64,000 nucleotides of DNA from Endomychus coccineus (GCA_958510875.1 OY294070.1:10106001-10170000), one strand, 5' to 3'. Numbered from the stretch's first letter, positions 12,201 to 23,251 are shown. Notes: generated by a model from the sequence alone, not told the origin. Program-made: numbers and translations.

Positions 12201-12750
12201 AAAGAAGGCTTATTAAAAATATGGGCGTGGAACAAACAAAAATTCGTTATAATGAAGTAGATATTTCACAAAGCTAATAAATTGGTTTCAAATAAGATTT
12301 ATTAGATCACGCCGAACCGTAGATGATATTTGCATGTTTTGAAGAAAATTTAAATTTATAATAATTTTATGATAATTAGAAAGTGGGCTGTGCGATAACT
12401 GTGTGGTAAAGGGCGCGGAACTGGTTCATTTTAATTACATTAAATACCCGACATTAATCTTGTTTTTACACATTAAAAACAAGCAACCTCTTCATTACCG
12501 CATCGCTCGCACAGAAAACTATACAGTGTTTTGTTTTGATTGATATCACTACATACTTTTCACAATTCAAACGGATGCTCATTATTAAAACTCTTAATAA
12601 ACGTATTTCGACAACCGAGTTCCCATCTTCATTAGAACAATATTGTTGATTCTATTGTCGAGTATCTAGCTCGGAAGTGTGTCGATGGAATGACTTATGA
12701 CTCATTTTAATCAGCGAATCTCATCACTGATTCTCATTTACTTGTTTCAG
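9261..12750. other. Non-coding DNA upstream of the first castor coding exon
   Basis: No coding frame is supported. Two small tandem duplications are visible: TTAAATGCACAGGTCATC twice at about 9970-10010, and a 22-bp unit containing TTAGAATATACGGTCC twice at about 11553-11597. At 12601-12634 (minus strand) a CTAATGA-hairpin-GAAA arrangement resembles a worn Penelope tail. The stretch should contain part of the upstream castor intron; promoter elements cannot be picked out. Confidence 0.4.
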
Positions 12751-12769
12751 GAATGACAGATCCAGGGAG

Positions 12770-12827
12770 ATGATGGCCACAGTTACATCAGGCATTCTTT
12801 CTCCAAATTCATATGGCCTGAACCCAG
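12770..12827 (+). CDS. cas: castor first coding exon (exon 12751-12827)
   Basis: The exon is bounded by a pyrimidine-rich acceptor ending CTTGTTTCAG at 12741-12750 and a donor CCCAG/GTAAAA at 12827/12828. Two adjacent ATGs stand at 12770 and 12773; reading from the first gives MMATVTSGILSPNSYGLNP plus one base. The spare G joins AT at the start of the exon at 25542 to make GAT (Asp), so the protein runs on without a break as ...LNP-D-QVAAK-MAAQ. The frame is also open upstream of the ATG to the exon edge, so an earlier start in a preceding exon is possible; the acceptor implies at least one upstream exon outside what I can identify. The peptide has no recognised domain. The castor assignment comes from the next exon. 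The 77-bp exon is too short to score well on its own; the phase match and splice sites are the support. Confidence 0.62.
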
Positions 12828-13675
12828 GTAAAAACATTCTCCGGTTATCATATTTTGTATAATAGCAATTGAGCTCTAGTCTAATATCTAGCATTTATTT
12901 TTATGTCTTTCGTTCAAAGAAATGATGCACTGTAAGAGGATAAAATTATTTTTGATTATTATACGAGTGTGGAATCATATTTCACAAAAAATGTGGCCCT
13001 TCATAATTCGTTTTTACTCATAGATTCCTTCGTCGAATGTAAAGAGTTTTGAACAAGTTGACTCGGTCAGCTGAGGTACGTGAGTTTTGGTCATTGTATA
13101 GGCCGTGATGAAATAGGTTTCAGTGTCATTTCTAGATTTATTTTGAGAAAAAGGATACCTTGCGAGAATTGGTAATTGATTATTATTCAAGTGGAGCAAC
13201 ATGTTCTATCAATATCTAGGTCCTTCAAGCTGAATAATCAATGATAAAACTACGCATATCTATCTTCATTTATGAATGGTATGATGAATTTTGCTTTAAA
13301 TAATGTCGAATTAATGCAAGAGTATATACTAGGTATGAAAAGTTCGTTTCATTTCTCAAGCACCATTCTGTGTATTCACTTTATGTTTAATAATAATAGA
13401 ATAAGAATGATTTATTAAACAGATATTCACAAATTCAGGTTTTAAAATAAAACAGAAGAGTGTTTAATACTTTTGAGTATAAAGAAAAAGGCAAAATTCT
13501 CTTTTTCGACAACGGAAGGAAGCCTTATTGAATTTCTATTGATCCCAAGATTTTCGGCAAAAACAAGGAAATAAAAGAAATTAACTCATACATTTGTATA
13601 CTGCTACTTTCAGAGTTTCTACATTGCAATAGGTTGAAAATATTAAAATAATTGGAAATAGTAAAATTATTTATT

Positions 13676-13742
13676 TAGAGCAGTGTCCACCTCATTGAAA
13701 AGCAGAGAGAAGAGGGAGAGAATGCAGCTCCCTTCTTATATA
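13676..13742 (+). mobile_element. LINE reverse-transcriptase fragment, left of the fold-back insertion
   Basis: Read in frame this gives HLIEKQREEGENAAPFLY. With the 1370-bp fold-back element and one TA removed, it continues as IEGAFNN at 15113 onward. F-L-D-I-E-G-A-F is the catalytic motif of jockey-like LINE reverse transcriptases; here the aspartate position reads tyrosine at the junction. The continuity of frame on the two sides shows that the LINE was the insertion target. Confidence 0.7.
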
Positions 13743-15112
13743 CAGGGTGTATCAGTTTTTTCGTTCATAACCTCGATGAACGATAGGATTTCTGAAAATA
13801 ATAGGGGTCTTTCATATAAAATTTTTCTCTAAACCACTTCGTTCCCGAAGTTTTGAAAAATTATTACATCTTCTTCATTATCTTCTAAACAAATGAAGAT
13901 TTTTAGTTCAAACTTCGCAAACTTCAGTTTTACTGGATGAGAAATTTTCTTGGTAACAACATGTTCTTGAGACAAATACAGTAGCGTAGTTATGGGTTTT
14001 TCTACGCATTCAAACCCCTTAAACTTCTACGCCAATGGTCGCAAATTATTATTGTATAGAAATTTAGGAACTTTGATTTATTTCCTATCATAAGTATCCT
14101 TGATAAATTTCACTTAGAGGCTTCCTGTTCGAGCTATTTTGATTTTTCTAATCAGGTTTATCTTATGGAATTTCCTTTGAAAGGCTATATAAAAAGTAGA
14201 AAAATATTTAAATATCTAGTTATTGGTAACGTTAAAGAATAATTCATAATGAGTGCTCAAAATGATCCATTTACTTCAACGCGATGACTGTACTGCCCAT
14301 TTTGGAAGACAAGTACGAGAATGGCTAAATAGGAAATACGGTGAAAGATGGATTGGTAGAGGTGGTCCACTTGCATGGCCTCCTCGTTCACCTGATCTTA
14401 ATTCTCTGGATTTTTTTGCTTGGGGTTATTTGAAAGATGAAGTTCATGCCACGCCGGTTCATAATAGAGAAGATCTACTGAATCGTATTCGAAGAGCTTG
14501 TGGTGAAATAAATAATAAAATGTTAATTCGAACAAGAAGGTCGTTGAGAAATCTACGTCGGCGTTACGTTGAAATAAATGGATCATTTTGAGCACCTATT
14601 TTGAATTATTTTTTATCGTTACCAATAAATAAGTATTCAAATATTATTTTCATAGCCTTTTAAAAAAATTTCATAAGATAAACCTGATTAGATAAATGAA
14701 AATAGCTCGACCAGGAAGAATCCAACGGAAATTTATCAAGAATACTTTTTTATAGAAAATAAATCAAAGGCTCTATATTTAGATACAATAATAATTTCCG
14801 ACCATTGGCGTAGAAGTTTAATTGCTCTAAATGCGTACAGAACCCCATAACTACACTACTGTACTTGTCTCAAGAACATTTTGTCACCAACAAAATTTCT
14901 CATCCAGTGAAACTAAAGTTTACCAAGTTTGAACTGAAAATCTTCATTTGTTTAGAAAATAATGAAGAAAATGTAATAATTTTTCCAAACTTAAACACCC
15001 TGTATCTCGGAAACGAAGTGATTCAGAGGAAAATTTTATATGAAAAACTCCTATTATTTTTAGAAGTTCTATCGTTTACCAAAATTATGAACGAAAAATC
15101 TGAAACACCCTG
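13743..15112 (+). mobile_element. Fold-back Tc1/mariner-superfamily element, TA-flanked
   Basis: The element starts CAGGGTGT and ends ACACCCTG, with TA on each side (13741-13742 and 15113-15114). The left arm (13743-14281) and right arm (14567-15112) are inverted copies over about 540 bp, far longer than normal terminal repeats. The right arm starts inside the transposase 3' end, so the left arm contains the reverse complement of the last codons and 3' flank. The 5' half of a normal element appears to have been replaced by an inverted copy of its 3' half. The spacer (14282-14566) keeps part of the transposase. It interrupts a LINE. Confidence 0.88.
14253..14591 (+). pseudogene. Tc3-like transposase, C-terminal fragment
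   Basis: A 112-codon open frame carries the second catalytic region (DDCTAHFGRQVREWLN, normally QDGA.xH) and the third (WPPRSPDLNSLDFFAWGYLK). These are typical of the large insect group of Tc1/mariner-superfamily transposases with a DUF4817-type N-terminal helix-turn-helix. The helix-turn-helix and first catalytic aspartate are absent because the left part is the inverted arm; the first dozen codons are read from that arm and are not native transposase. It is the spacer and arm edge of the fold-back element and cannot encode an active enzyme. Confidence 0.85.
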
Positions 15113-15640
15113 TATAGAGGGCGCCTTCAACAATACCACAAACGAAAGTATCTGCGAAGCTCTCAAGGATAAAGGAGTTCCTAATAAGTACCTGGAACAG
15201 AAACCTCCAAGTCTCCAGAGGTGATACCAATACACCAAGATTAGTGGCTCTGTGGAAAACGGATATTCACAAGGGGGAGTACATAGAATGATTTGCCGAA
15301 AATGTAATTGAACTCCTCCAAAGTTCCTGCATTCATCACTTCAATCGTCCATGAAAGTCACTTGGCATTTTAAGTGTAATAAGTTCAAATTTTCTTTGAA
15401 AATTCTGTTAGAGGAAACGCTCAAATACCCAAAATCTTGGTAAACGACATTGCCATACTGAAGCAATCATAAAGAAGCTTTGCTTCCATCGATCCGAAAT
15501 TACTTTATATCTCATATTCACAGATGGGTCTTTCAGTCATGACGTTTCTGTTACATATATTTTCAGCTCCCAGAATTACACGAACGAATTCAAGAGTCCC
15601 TCTCGTGTAGTCGAAAGTATAGGAAAAAAAACCAAGTATA
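15113..15640 (+). mobile_element. LINE (jockey-like) remnant, RT and RNase H pieces
   Basis: From 15114 the frame reads IEGAFNNTTNESICEALKDK, the start of the palm of a jockey-like reverse transcriptase. At about 15240 ISGSVENGYSQGGV matches the conserved G-x-PQGGV region. Near 15445 LVNDIAIL is a worn form of the Y-A-D-D-x-A-I-L catalytic box with both key positions damaged. Near 15519 IFTDGSF recalls the first acidic motif of an RNase H domain. The spacing between motifs is far too short, so large deletions have occurred. The tail ends in A-rich sequence near 15630. Confidence 0.75.
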
Positions 15641-16390
15641 TCAAGTTTATAGCATTTGCTAATAGTTTATTGACAGGCGCATTAAGATCTAATGGGTACT
15701 AATATTTCCTGTTGAATAATTTTGGTATTAGTAGAAAGAATGATGGTATTATATTGGAGCAATTCTTTAATTCATGCTTTTATAGCAACAACCTTCATCT
15801 CCTTTGCATAATATTACATCATTTTCCCATTATTATTAGTGATTTTTATGAGAATTAGTGAGGTATTGATGCTGTCATATAATATTCTAATATATGGAAT
15901 TATTAATGCAAATTACCAATGTAGAAATATGTAAAATAATTTGATCCCAGATTGGTTATTGTTATTGACGAATTTTTACATTCTTACATAACATTTCCTT
16001 GAACTTATAGATTTCGGCGATTTATACCACTTCAAATTTCAACAAAGGAAACTCTCAGAATTTTTAAATTATGCTGCCACTCAAAGTCTGGCCTTGATCA
16101 TATGCATATTGAAGCTTTCATAAACCAGACCCGCCGAATAATTGTCTAGTCCTATTGTTTAAATAAATTTGAGATATGGGAAAATTCTAGATTATGAAAT
16201 ATTAACCGTTATCTATCGTTTCAGATCTCATTATTTCCTAGTTAATTACAAGGACAAACTGAATGAAGTAAAAAAGGTGAAACGTGAATAGATGTCTTGA
16301 TGTCTAGCATTATATATAAATAAGTCAGTATTGTACACTTAGATTTTACTATTTTGTACCAACTGTCAATATTATAAAACTATTTACAAT
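15641..16390. other. No gene seen
   Basis: AT-rich stretch without a credible coding frame or recognised repeat. Confidence 0.4.
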
Positions 16391-16429
16391 AAAGATTCTT
16401 GACCCAGTATGAATTATACATAAAAAAAT

Positions 16430-17379
16430 TCTCGGGAAATAAGTCACATTAATACTTTGTTTTAAATTTTCGTCTTTACGTACGTTTCGGTCTCACGACC
16501 ATCATCAGAAGACTTATTATGTCAAAAAGGGTTTATCAAAACTAATTATAGCACAACCGTCCATATCGTACAAATTTCAATCAAAAAAGCCCACGTCGTC
16601 GAAACGAACAGAACCACGAATAATCGAAATTGTATCGTCAATATTAAAGTACAAAATTTTTTTTGTGGCAAGAATCCACTATTCACCAATATTCTTATAA
16701 TATACAAGCGCATGTTGGTATAGTCTCATAACAACTGAGATCGAAGTAATTTGTTGAGTACCTTCTTTCGAACTAGATGTAAGATTTATGAGATACTTGA
16801 GAAAGGTTTCACACCTGTACTGGAATATTACTTTTAAGCATTCTTCCTAAAATATATTTTTAACATTATAAAGACGCATGTAGGAATTTGCAAGAGATTT
16901 TATTTAATCAAATTAGTATAAATATTACTTAGATTTTGAGTATCTGTCCTATGATTTACAGATTTGGAGTCACGTTTTATGTGAATCATCTCCAGGATAG
17001 ATCTTTTATAATAATTGGTTTACTTAGTTAAAATATTAACATTTTTGTAATCAAATTGATGGTTATAATCAAAGCAGTACTTAGCAAGGGCGGTGGTATT
17101 TTCTAAGTTATTATTTCTTGTGCTATACTTATGGCCATACATTCTTTTTTGTAAATATTGTTTAGAGATTCCAGTATAAGTCCCATCACAATCTAAACAA
17201 TTCAATTTATATACTGTGTGGGTTTGTTTATCTTTAGCTATTACAGGTTTTAGATTTGAGAAATATTTCCCAACACAGTTAGTAGGTTCATGCGCAACAT
17301 TTATATCGTATTTTTTCAAACATTTCTTAATTTTCTCTGAGGTCTCCGGAATGTATGGTAAAGTTATATGATTATCTGT
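16430..17379 (-). mobile_element. Penelope-like element family A, 3' part with GIY-YIG endonuclease
   Basis: The minus-strand frame at 17020-17397 encodes the linker and endonuclease of a Penelope-like element (HTVYKLNCLDCDGTYTGISK, then QKRMYGHKYSTRNNN), nearly identical to the copy at 45.4-46.6 kb. The frame stops after NVNILTK where that copy goes on. The 3' region contains a hammerhead-type ribozyme fold at 16472-16513 and closes near 16430 with CTCGGGAAATAAGTCACA, the reverse complement of the family end. It is 5'-truncated and flanked on both sides by short pieces of the same family in the opposite orientation. Confidence 0.88.
16472..16513 (-). ncRNA. Hammerhead ribozyme motif in Penelope 3' end (complete core)
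   Basis: Read on the minus strand: stem I strand GTCTT; core CTGATGA; stem II GGTC-GTGA-GACC; core GAAA; short stem III from ACGTACGT; cleavage triplet GTA; closing stem I strand AAGAC, perfectly complementary to GTCTT. This satisfies the CUGANGA...GAAA...NUH consensus of a type I hammerhead with a minimal stem III, the form reported for Penelope-like retroelements. Self-cleavage is inferred, not shown. Confidence 0.82.
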
Positions 17380-17467
17380 AAATGAATGGCTACCCAAAAA
17401 CTTTCTTGAATCCTATCATTAAAGAGAGAATAAACAAAATCTATAATGGTTCGTCGTATAAAAATAA
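17375..17467 (+). mobile_element. Penelope family A fragment in opposite orientation
   Basis: AATGAATGGCTACCCAAAAA and AGAGAGAATAAACAAAATCT match 46045-46135 on the plus strand, whereas the neighbouring 16430-17379 piece is on the minus strand. A second plus-strand scrap (GATTCTTGACCCAGTATGAA, about 16397) lies on the other side of the minus piece and matches 45543. The three pieces form an inverted mosaic, a pattern common for Penelope insertions. Confidence 0.75.
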
Positions 17468-18520
17468 CAAAAAAAATACTCGATTTACCTAGTCCGAAAT
17501 CAGTTGTTTATCTTGGTATAACGATAGATAGACATTTTAGATGGGACTTACATATTAAAACGGTTGTCGAAGAAGTAAGATCACTTATATTTAAGTTCAA
17601 GTATTTGAGACAATTCCTAGGTGTGAAGGACTTGAAAACACTTTATTTATCTCTTATACAGAGTCAACTATCATATGGTATTATTGGTTGGGGATCGGTT
17701 AGAAATAACTACTTGAAAAGTCTGGAAATCACACAAAAGTGGGTTCTTAAAGTTATTTTTCAAAAAGGGAAGAACTCATCCTACTGAACTTATTTACAAG
17801 GAATCCGGTGTGATGGACTTGAGACAGCTCTATGGTTATTTCACTTTGGTATGGCTCTTCTCAAATAGACGTTGTACACATTATCAGGCTCATGAATATC
17901 AGGTTAGAAACAAATTCTTTATAATGAATAGAATTAAGAAATCATTTGGAAAAAAGTGTTTGACCTGTATTGGCCTCAAACTGTATGATTACAATATAGT
18001 CACTGTTTAAGTCTTGGATACAGAATATGCCAAAGGGTAGAATGGGTCACATAATAGACGGTGATATTTGTTAAGTGATGGATTATTTAATTATTTGTTG
18101 TACTACAGTGATGATTTCATTTATTTGTATAAGGTGTACGAAAATGGTTATGAGTTATGATTTTTATAACTATGCAAATTGGCAGGTATTTAGATTCGAT
18201 CGAGATTTTAAATGTCTGGTTGGGAGCATTTATCCGTACGTTTTTTCCTTATTTTTTTTATGGAATGGTGGTTTTACCACATAAATCATATGCATACGTT
18301 TGCTGGATTCTTGATTAGATTATTTTTTATAAGGGTAGGTTAGAATTTAGATTAAGTTAGGTTTTAGTGAGTATATTAAAAATTAGAAAGAGCACCCTCT
18401 TTTTCACACACAAGAACTGTTCCTTTTTTGAAAGTTCTTTGTGAGCATGTTTGTTTATTATCGTATTTAAATATTAATATTTTTATAATTGCATGAAATG
18501 AACTAAATAAACATATATTA
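17468..18520 (+). mobile_element. LINE remnant, C-terminal reverse-transcriptase thumb and 3' UTR
   Basis: The frame 17446-17787 gives VVYLGITIDRHFRWDLHIK and then TLYLSLIQSQLSYGIIGWGS. This is the thumb and post-RT region of jockey/CR1-type LINEs (consensus YLG.x.D..L.W..HI and L..S.LxYGI..WG). A shifted frame (17810-18010) continues with VMDLRQLYGYFTL. At least one frameshift lies between, at about 17770-17785. The rest is 3' untranslated sequence with a hairpin of AAGAACT repeats near 18410-18440. The element is 5'-truncated at the Penelope boundary. Confidence 0.78.
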
Positions 18521-18569
18521 TTATAATCTTGAATACAATATTAGGAATATTCACCAAGTAAAATTTAAT

Positions 18570-19140
18570 CACAAAAGGATGCTGAAACTATTCAGATTAT
18601 GAAAGATTTCAATTGTTTTGATAATGTTTCGTTCACAGAACTTTTAGAATTTTGCCATATTCTAAAAATCTGCACAAATAAACTAGGGATATTGCTGAAA
18701 ATGACATAGCGATTATTGTTGCAAAAAGATAACGAATACTGTGTTTGAGTAAAAATTGTAAAAAAAACATTCCTTTCTATAATGTTTGTCTTTTTGATCA
18801 GAAATATTTCTCAAAAAACAGCTCAGAAAACATACCCCACAAATTGAAGCAGAAGTTAACGCGTGCCCTTCTCTCTCTATCTCTAATAATGACCTACCAT
18901 TTTGAACTACATAAAACCAATAAGTTAAATTGTGGACCTTGTCCAAACTTTTATGTAGGTCAAAGTGTTAAGTGCGTGAACGTAGAAGTTATAGCAGTAA
19001 CAAACTTGACTCCCCATTATGCCCAACATTTGTTAGAAACAGGCCACCAAATTGATCAAAATTTTGAAATTCCATTTCATTGAAATATAATTAATTTAGG
19101 GAGTCAAAGTTACATTTGGGAAAGTACAGAGCACATGTTA
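18570..19140 (+). mobile_element. Penelope-like element fragment (family C), GIY-YIG region
   Basis: The frame 18745-19083 contains TNKLNCGPCPNFYVGQS and HYAQHLLETGHQID. These are the first strand and the conserved H-x-L-x-T-G-H end of the Penelope GIY-YIG endonuclease (YKLxC..C...YVGQT and ..H.L.TGH). The central catalytic segment is scrambled. It differs enough from families A and B to be a separate lineage. Confidence 0.68.
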
Positions 19141-20340
19141 CTAATAATGATAATAATATGACTACATGAATCCGACCGGTTTCGCCAATGTATACATTAT
19201 TTTGGGGAGTACGTTTCTTAATTCCTGATTCGAAAACGTGTCAACAAAAGATATTGAATATTTGTGAGTGAATTTCATTCGTTCCGACGATTCCCAAATT
19301 CTGTCGCGACTTTAAAAAAGCAACGCTAAACGCTCTCTAAACGACCGCTCATGGCAAATATCCGAACGTACGTTATGTGAGACATTCCAAATGTATCATT
19401 TATTTGAATGACCCGATGGTGCGCACGATTTAAAATAATTTGTCGGACGATATTAAATATCGAGATTCGCGGCAACGACGCAGCCTCGGGCAACGGTGTC
19501 TTTTTTGGATTGACGAAAATTCACTTAGGTCTGGAGTCGTTTTTACTTGAAATATTTCTGTAAATAAAGAGAGACGTGACGGTTTTATAGAATTTTAAAA
19601 AACTGGAAGGAATTTGTCTTGTCTACAAATTAAATTTTCGATTCTCCGAAGCGACTGGTAAAACTTAAAAATGCACAAACTTTAGTGAGGTCCATATGAG
19701 TTTTTCAGCCGCTTTCAATCAGATCGTCGGCGTTTTAATTATTCCCGCTTTATACGTTCATCCGATAAATTTGATCGAATAACACGCAAACTTCCAATAC
19801 AATGGCCAACAATTGAAATGTATCTTATGATACTGATCTCGTCATCCTTTCATAATAATATGTCGATTATGTCGCATTTGTTTATCATAGGCGTAGTTAA
19901 CGGGTGAGTGTCTTTTATGAAGATTAGTCCAAAATTTGTTTGCTTGGGCTCTTCCATACCTACGCTGAAATGTTCTTTCCGGAATAATATACATAATGTT
20001 TCCAACTAACCCCTATGTATCTCCAGACTTGAAACGAATATCATTTTCGTTATATTGGTTATACTGGAAGTGAATTCAACTTTGTTATTTTACTTGGAAC
20101 ACCCCAGTTTTTTTTTTCGCATTTCTTCGTCGTTATTAAGAATGAGTTCGATGATACAACCCTATCTTGATCTGAACTGTTTTTTAGTTAAAACAATTTT
20201 CACAAGATATAGCGACCACAGACAGGATCTTGGTTTATTGCGATTGTCTTCAAAATTGACCAACAATGAGGATTTTCACCTCTCATCTGAGTTCCGCAGA
20301 ATCAAAACATTTCAATAAACACGATGGATAAAAGTTTATT
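19141..20340. other. No gene seen; relatively GC-balanced intron block
   Basis: No supported coding frame. The part at about 19180-19560 is less AT-rich than its surroundings and has no visible similarity to repeats in the window. It is a candidate for conserved intronic sequence only by that weak criterion. The last 40 bases (AACATTTCAATAAACACGAT, about 20309) resemble 1450-1470. Confidence 0.35.
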
Positions 20341-20344
20341 CATA

Positions 20345-21256
20345 CCGGGATATCAAAAATTATCTTGGTCAAGGGTGGTTTTTGAATCTAAAACGTGTGT
20401 CTTTACTTTACGTTTGAAATAATTATGTCATAATTAATTTGAAGTTTCTAAAAGTGCGAAATTTCGCAATTTTATACGAATATTGTAACACTCAGAAGTC
20501 TTTAACGCTTAGGACTCTGCGATTTTCACGTGGCCTATCGGAATTAGAAGGTTCGAATTATCTAAAAACATAATTGCATGAACGCCAGACGTCCTATGTA
20601 ATTAGCTACGAACTAAATTATTTTGACATATGCCTCGAGGAGCTCGCTGCGCGTAAGTTAGAGTTTATACATTTTACCTCGGTCTTGTTAATTTGGGACC
20701 GTTTCGTGCCCTGTGCGGGCGGCGCCAGTTGTAATAAAGTGTTTTCGGCTATGGGCCGCTAGCTTTTACCCGCTTCGTGTATATTTTAGTCACGAGAAAA
20801 TTCCCTTTGGTACGTCGCACGTTAGACGAGCGTAGCTGAGATCTGAGATTAGCTCAAACTGTTTTAATTAAATTTTCCTATTTAATGGACATTTATCGAA
20901 AGAAGGGCCCTCGGGCACGGTCCGATACTAAATCTAACTACATGGAGCGAAAACGGCACGCGAAAAGTCGTCGTAAAGCCGTATTAGGTACAACCAGTTT
21001 GCACTTTTCTAACTCGCGTGCTAAGGGCTTCTCACGTGAACGTCATTCTATTTACGGAAAATTAACTATTTCAAAACAGTTTTTGACCCGGATTGTGGCT
21101 ATCACGACCTCTGAAAAGGTTCAAAGTTCACATAATTATTTCATAATTTGTAGTTCATTATTGTTTTACAACTGAAATAAATAGGTATGAAATTTGTAGG
21201 TTATTGATGATGTCAGTGTGACAGTGACATAATTATTTCAAACGTAAAGTAAAGAC
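20345..21256 (+). mobile_element. TA-flanked Tc1/mariner-type MITE, copy 2, right end truncated
   Basis: The left end CCGGGATATCAAAAATTATC follows TA at 20343. The body matches copy 1 (1919-2874) in opposite orientation over its whole length, including the GC-richer core at about 20640-20830. The right terminus stops at AACGTAAAGTAAAGAC and lacks the last 60 bp of the inverted repeat. The 96-codon frame at 20885-21175 corresponds to the 97-codon frame of copy 1 with a 3-bp deletion and about five other residue changes. Confidence 0.83.
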
Positions 21257-21259
21257 TGT

Positions 21260-22055
21260 TCTAGTTATTTCAGTTAGAAAATTTGTTTTAACATTTATAA
21301 ATAGTTTCAACATGTAGATTTGATATTTCTTCTAAATAAATACATCTAAATTCAACCTAGTTTTACGAATTTTATGATATTTTTTAATGTAGTACAAATT
21401 TTGTACTTTTGTCGTCTCGAAAAACTGTCTGTAACTGTCTGTAACTCAGAAAATATGCAGGTTAAATTGAAATTTCAATAAACAAAAATTGTTTAAAAAG
21501 CCTCACTGTAAACATTTGAATTTTTCCAATTTTTTCAATTGAATATACATTTTCAAAGTACTGCAATGACTAAGATTTCATGTTTTTCGGAAAAACTCGG
21601 GCAAAACGCCCCTGACGAAAAAGTTTTAAATAAAAAAACTTCGATCATACAATCACCTGAATCTTTTCAGATTTTTTCTCGACCTTTTCAGTTTTCCCTC
21701 CCCCACTTTTTCGAGTGGCGCCATCTCGGAACATATCAATTTTTCAGAAAAATTTGTAAAATAGGTTGAATGTATATGTATCATTTTTAAATCAATTCTA
21801 CATATTAAAACCATTCTTAAATGTTGAACTACATTTTTTAAATGAAATAGAAAAAAAAATCGAATTTTTTTGCTTAGTGATGGAAGTTGGAGACAGACAG
21901 TTTAAATAAGGCCTTCCTATCATTAACATTTCCACAAAATACATTTGTAAAGGCGACATTTTTGTCATCGCGAAAAACTGTCTGTTTTCGGAAAATATGA
22001 ATGTTAAATAAAATTTTCAAGAAACAAAAATTGTATACGTCTAAATTTTTGAAAT
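21260..22055. other. No gene seen; AT-rich, repeat-like
   Basis: No coding frame is convincing. Phrases such as AAAAACTGTCTGT and AATTTCAATAAACAAAAATT occur in pairs (about 21419-21500 and 21974-22033), suggesting an old internal duplication or element. Confidence 0.4.
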
Positions 22056-22059
22056 TTCT

Positions 22060-22205
22060 ATAGAAAAGGGAGAGATCTCCCACCTTTCTACGATCTTCTA
22101 GATGTCAATGAACTCGTAAGTGTGACATCATCAATCGAATGAGTAGCTCTCTGTTGGATATAATCCAAGAGCTTAGCGTATGTTTCTAACGATATAAATT
22201 CAAGA
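22060..22205 (-). mobile_element. LINE C-terminal fragment
   Basis: Minus-strand reading gives KLLDYIQQRATHSIDDVTLT, the post-RT segment found in two other LINE pieces here (34489-34839 and 37600 onward; motif LL..IQ..A.R.IDDV.LT.SL.SL). It is a short, frame-broken fragment. Confidence 0.65.
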
Positions 22206-22424
22206 CATAGAAAAATGCTCTTTGGAAATATATACATTTCCGTTTTTATTTGGGTAGAAACCAAAAGATTGTCGTCTACAGATTCCTCTCAAAATTTAAC
22301 AAAATGGGCGGGGTACTGCACGCTCGTCCCTTAGGTTCCCCTAAACCTGTCTTCAAACTCGAACACCCCCAGCCAATTAATTTAACCTTTGCACAGCGAC
22401 CGTACCAGCTACTTCAGTGACAAA

Positions 22425-22636
22425 ATTAATTGTTGCCAAGCAAGAACCAACGTGGAAGTTTCTCTTGGCAAAAAATTTTTTGTTCGTTTTTTTTTTCTTT
22501 GGATTTTTGATATTTTTTCTTTTTTTTTAAATTAATTGTTGCCAAGCAAGAACCAACGTGGAAGTTTCTCTTGGCAAAAAATTTTTTGTTCGTTTTTTTT
22601 TTCTTTGGATTTTTGATATTTTTTCTTTTTTTTTAA
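22425..22636. repeat. Perfect or near-perfect 106-bp tandem duplication
   Basis: The unit beginning ATTAATTGTTGCCAAGCAAG at 22425 is repeated at 22531 with no difference that I can see, including its long T runs. Because the copies look identical, the duplication is recent or is an assembly artefact. Confidence 0.85.
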
Positions 22637-22759
22637 ATTTTCCACATTTTCTTTTTTTTTATTATTTTTAATAACTTTTTTTATATATTAACGGAATTCT
22701 ACGGTCTTTAGTTTGCGAAAAATGATCAATAATATTATCATAAAATGTATCATTTTGTT

Positions 22760-23161
22760 TTAAGTGTTTACTACATTTTTTTCAATAGATATCAAACTAA
22801 CATTGTATAAACGATTTTGGCCCATTGTAATTCGCATGTAAGTTTTAATTCGTTTGAGAGTAGAAAATGATCTCTCCACCGATGCCGACGTGACAGAAAT
22901 GGTGACTGTCAAACAAAGTAGTTTATAAAACTGAGGTAAAACTTGTTGCAAATCATTGTCTATCATATATTTTATCATATCGGCGTGAATGTCGTACTGG
23001 CCTAAAATATCTTTATCCGAGTATACAACGGATAATTCATTGTGCAGTGCTATTTTATCAAAAAATTTATATTTTAGAACTAAGTTATCTAAAAGTGTAT
23101 TGGGAAACTCTTTTGAAAAAGATTCGAAAAATCTTCTATTCGTCAAGTCGAAAAATTTCAA
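22760..23161 (-). pseudogene. hAT transposase C-terminal dimerisation domain
   Basis: The 133-codon frame ends in the signature of the hAT C-terminal dimerisation region: LCLTVTISVTSASVERSFST followed by LKRIKTYMR (consensus ...T.P.TS.S.ERSFS.LK.IK...R..M...RL). This domain holds hAT transposase subunits together. The central RNase-H-like catalytic domain that should precede it is deleted: the next transposase piece upstream is the zinc-finger part at 23252-23539, only about 90 bp away. Confidence 0.9.
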
Positions 23162-23251
23162 TTCATGTAAATCGGAAAATCGAATCTCAATTTGACCTTT
23201 AATAATATCTAAAATTTCATAAAAAAAGTTGTTTATAATGTAGTTTCTTGT

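Noticed and set aside
14865..15224. 119-codon open frame crossing the right arm of the fold-back element
   Set aside because: The frame runs from non-coding terminal repeat into LINE sequence and is a chance fusion; only the IEGAFNN part is coding in origin.
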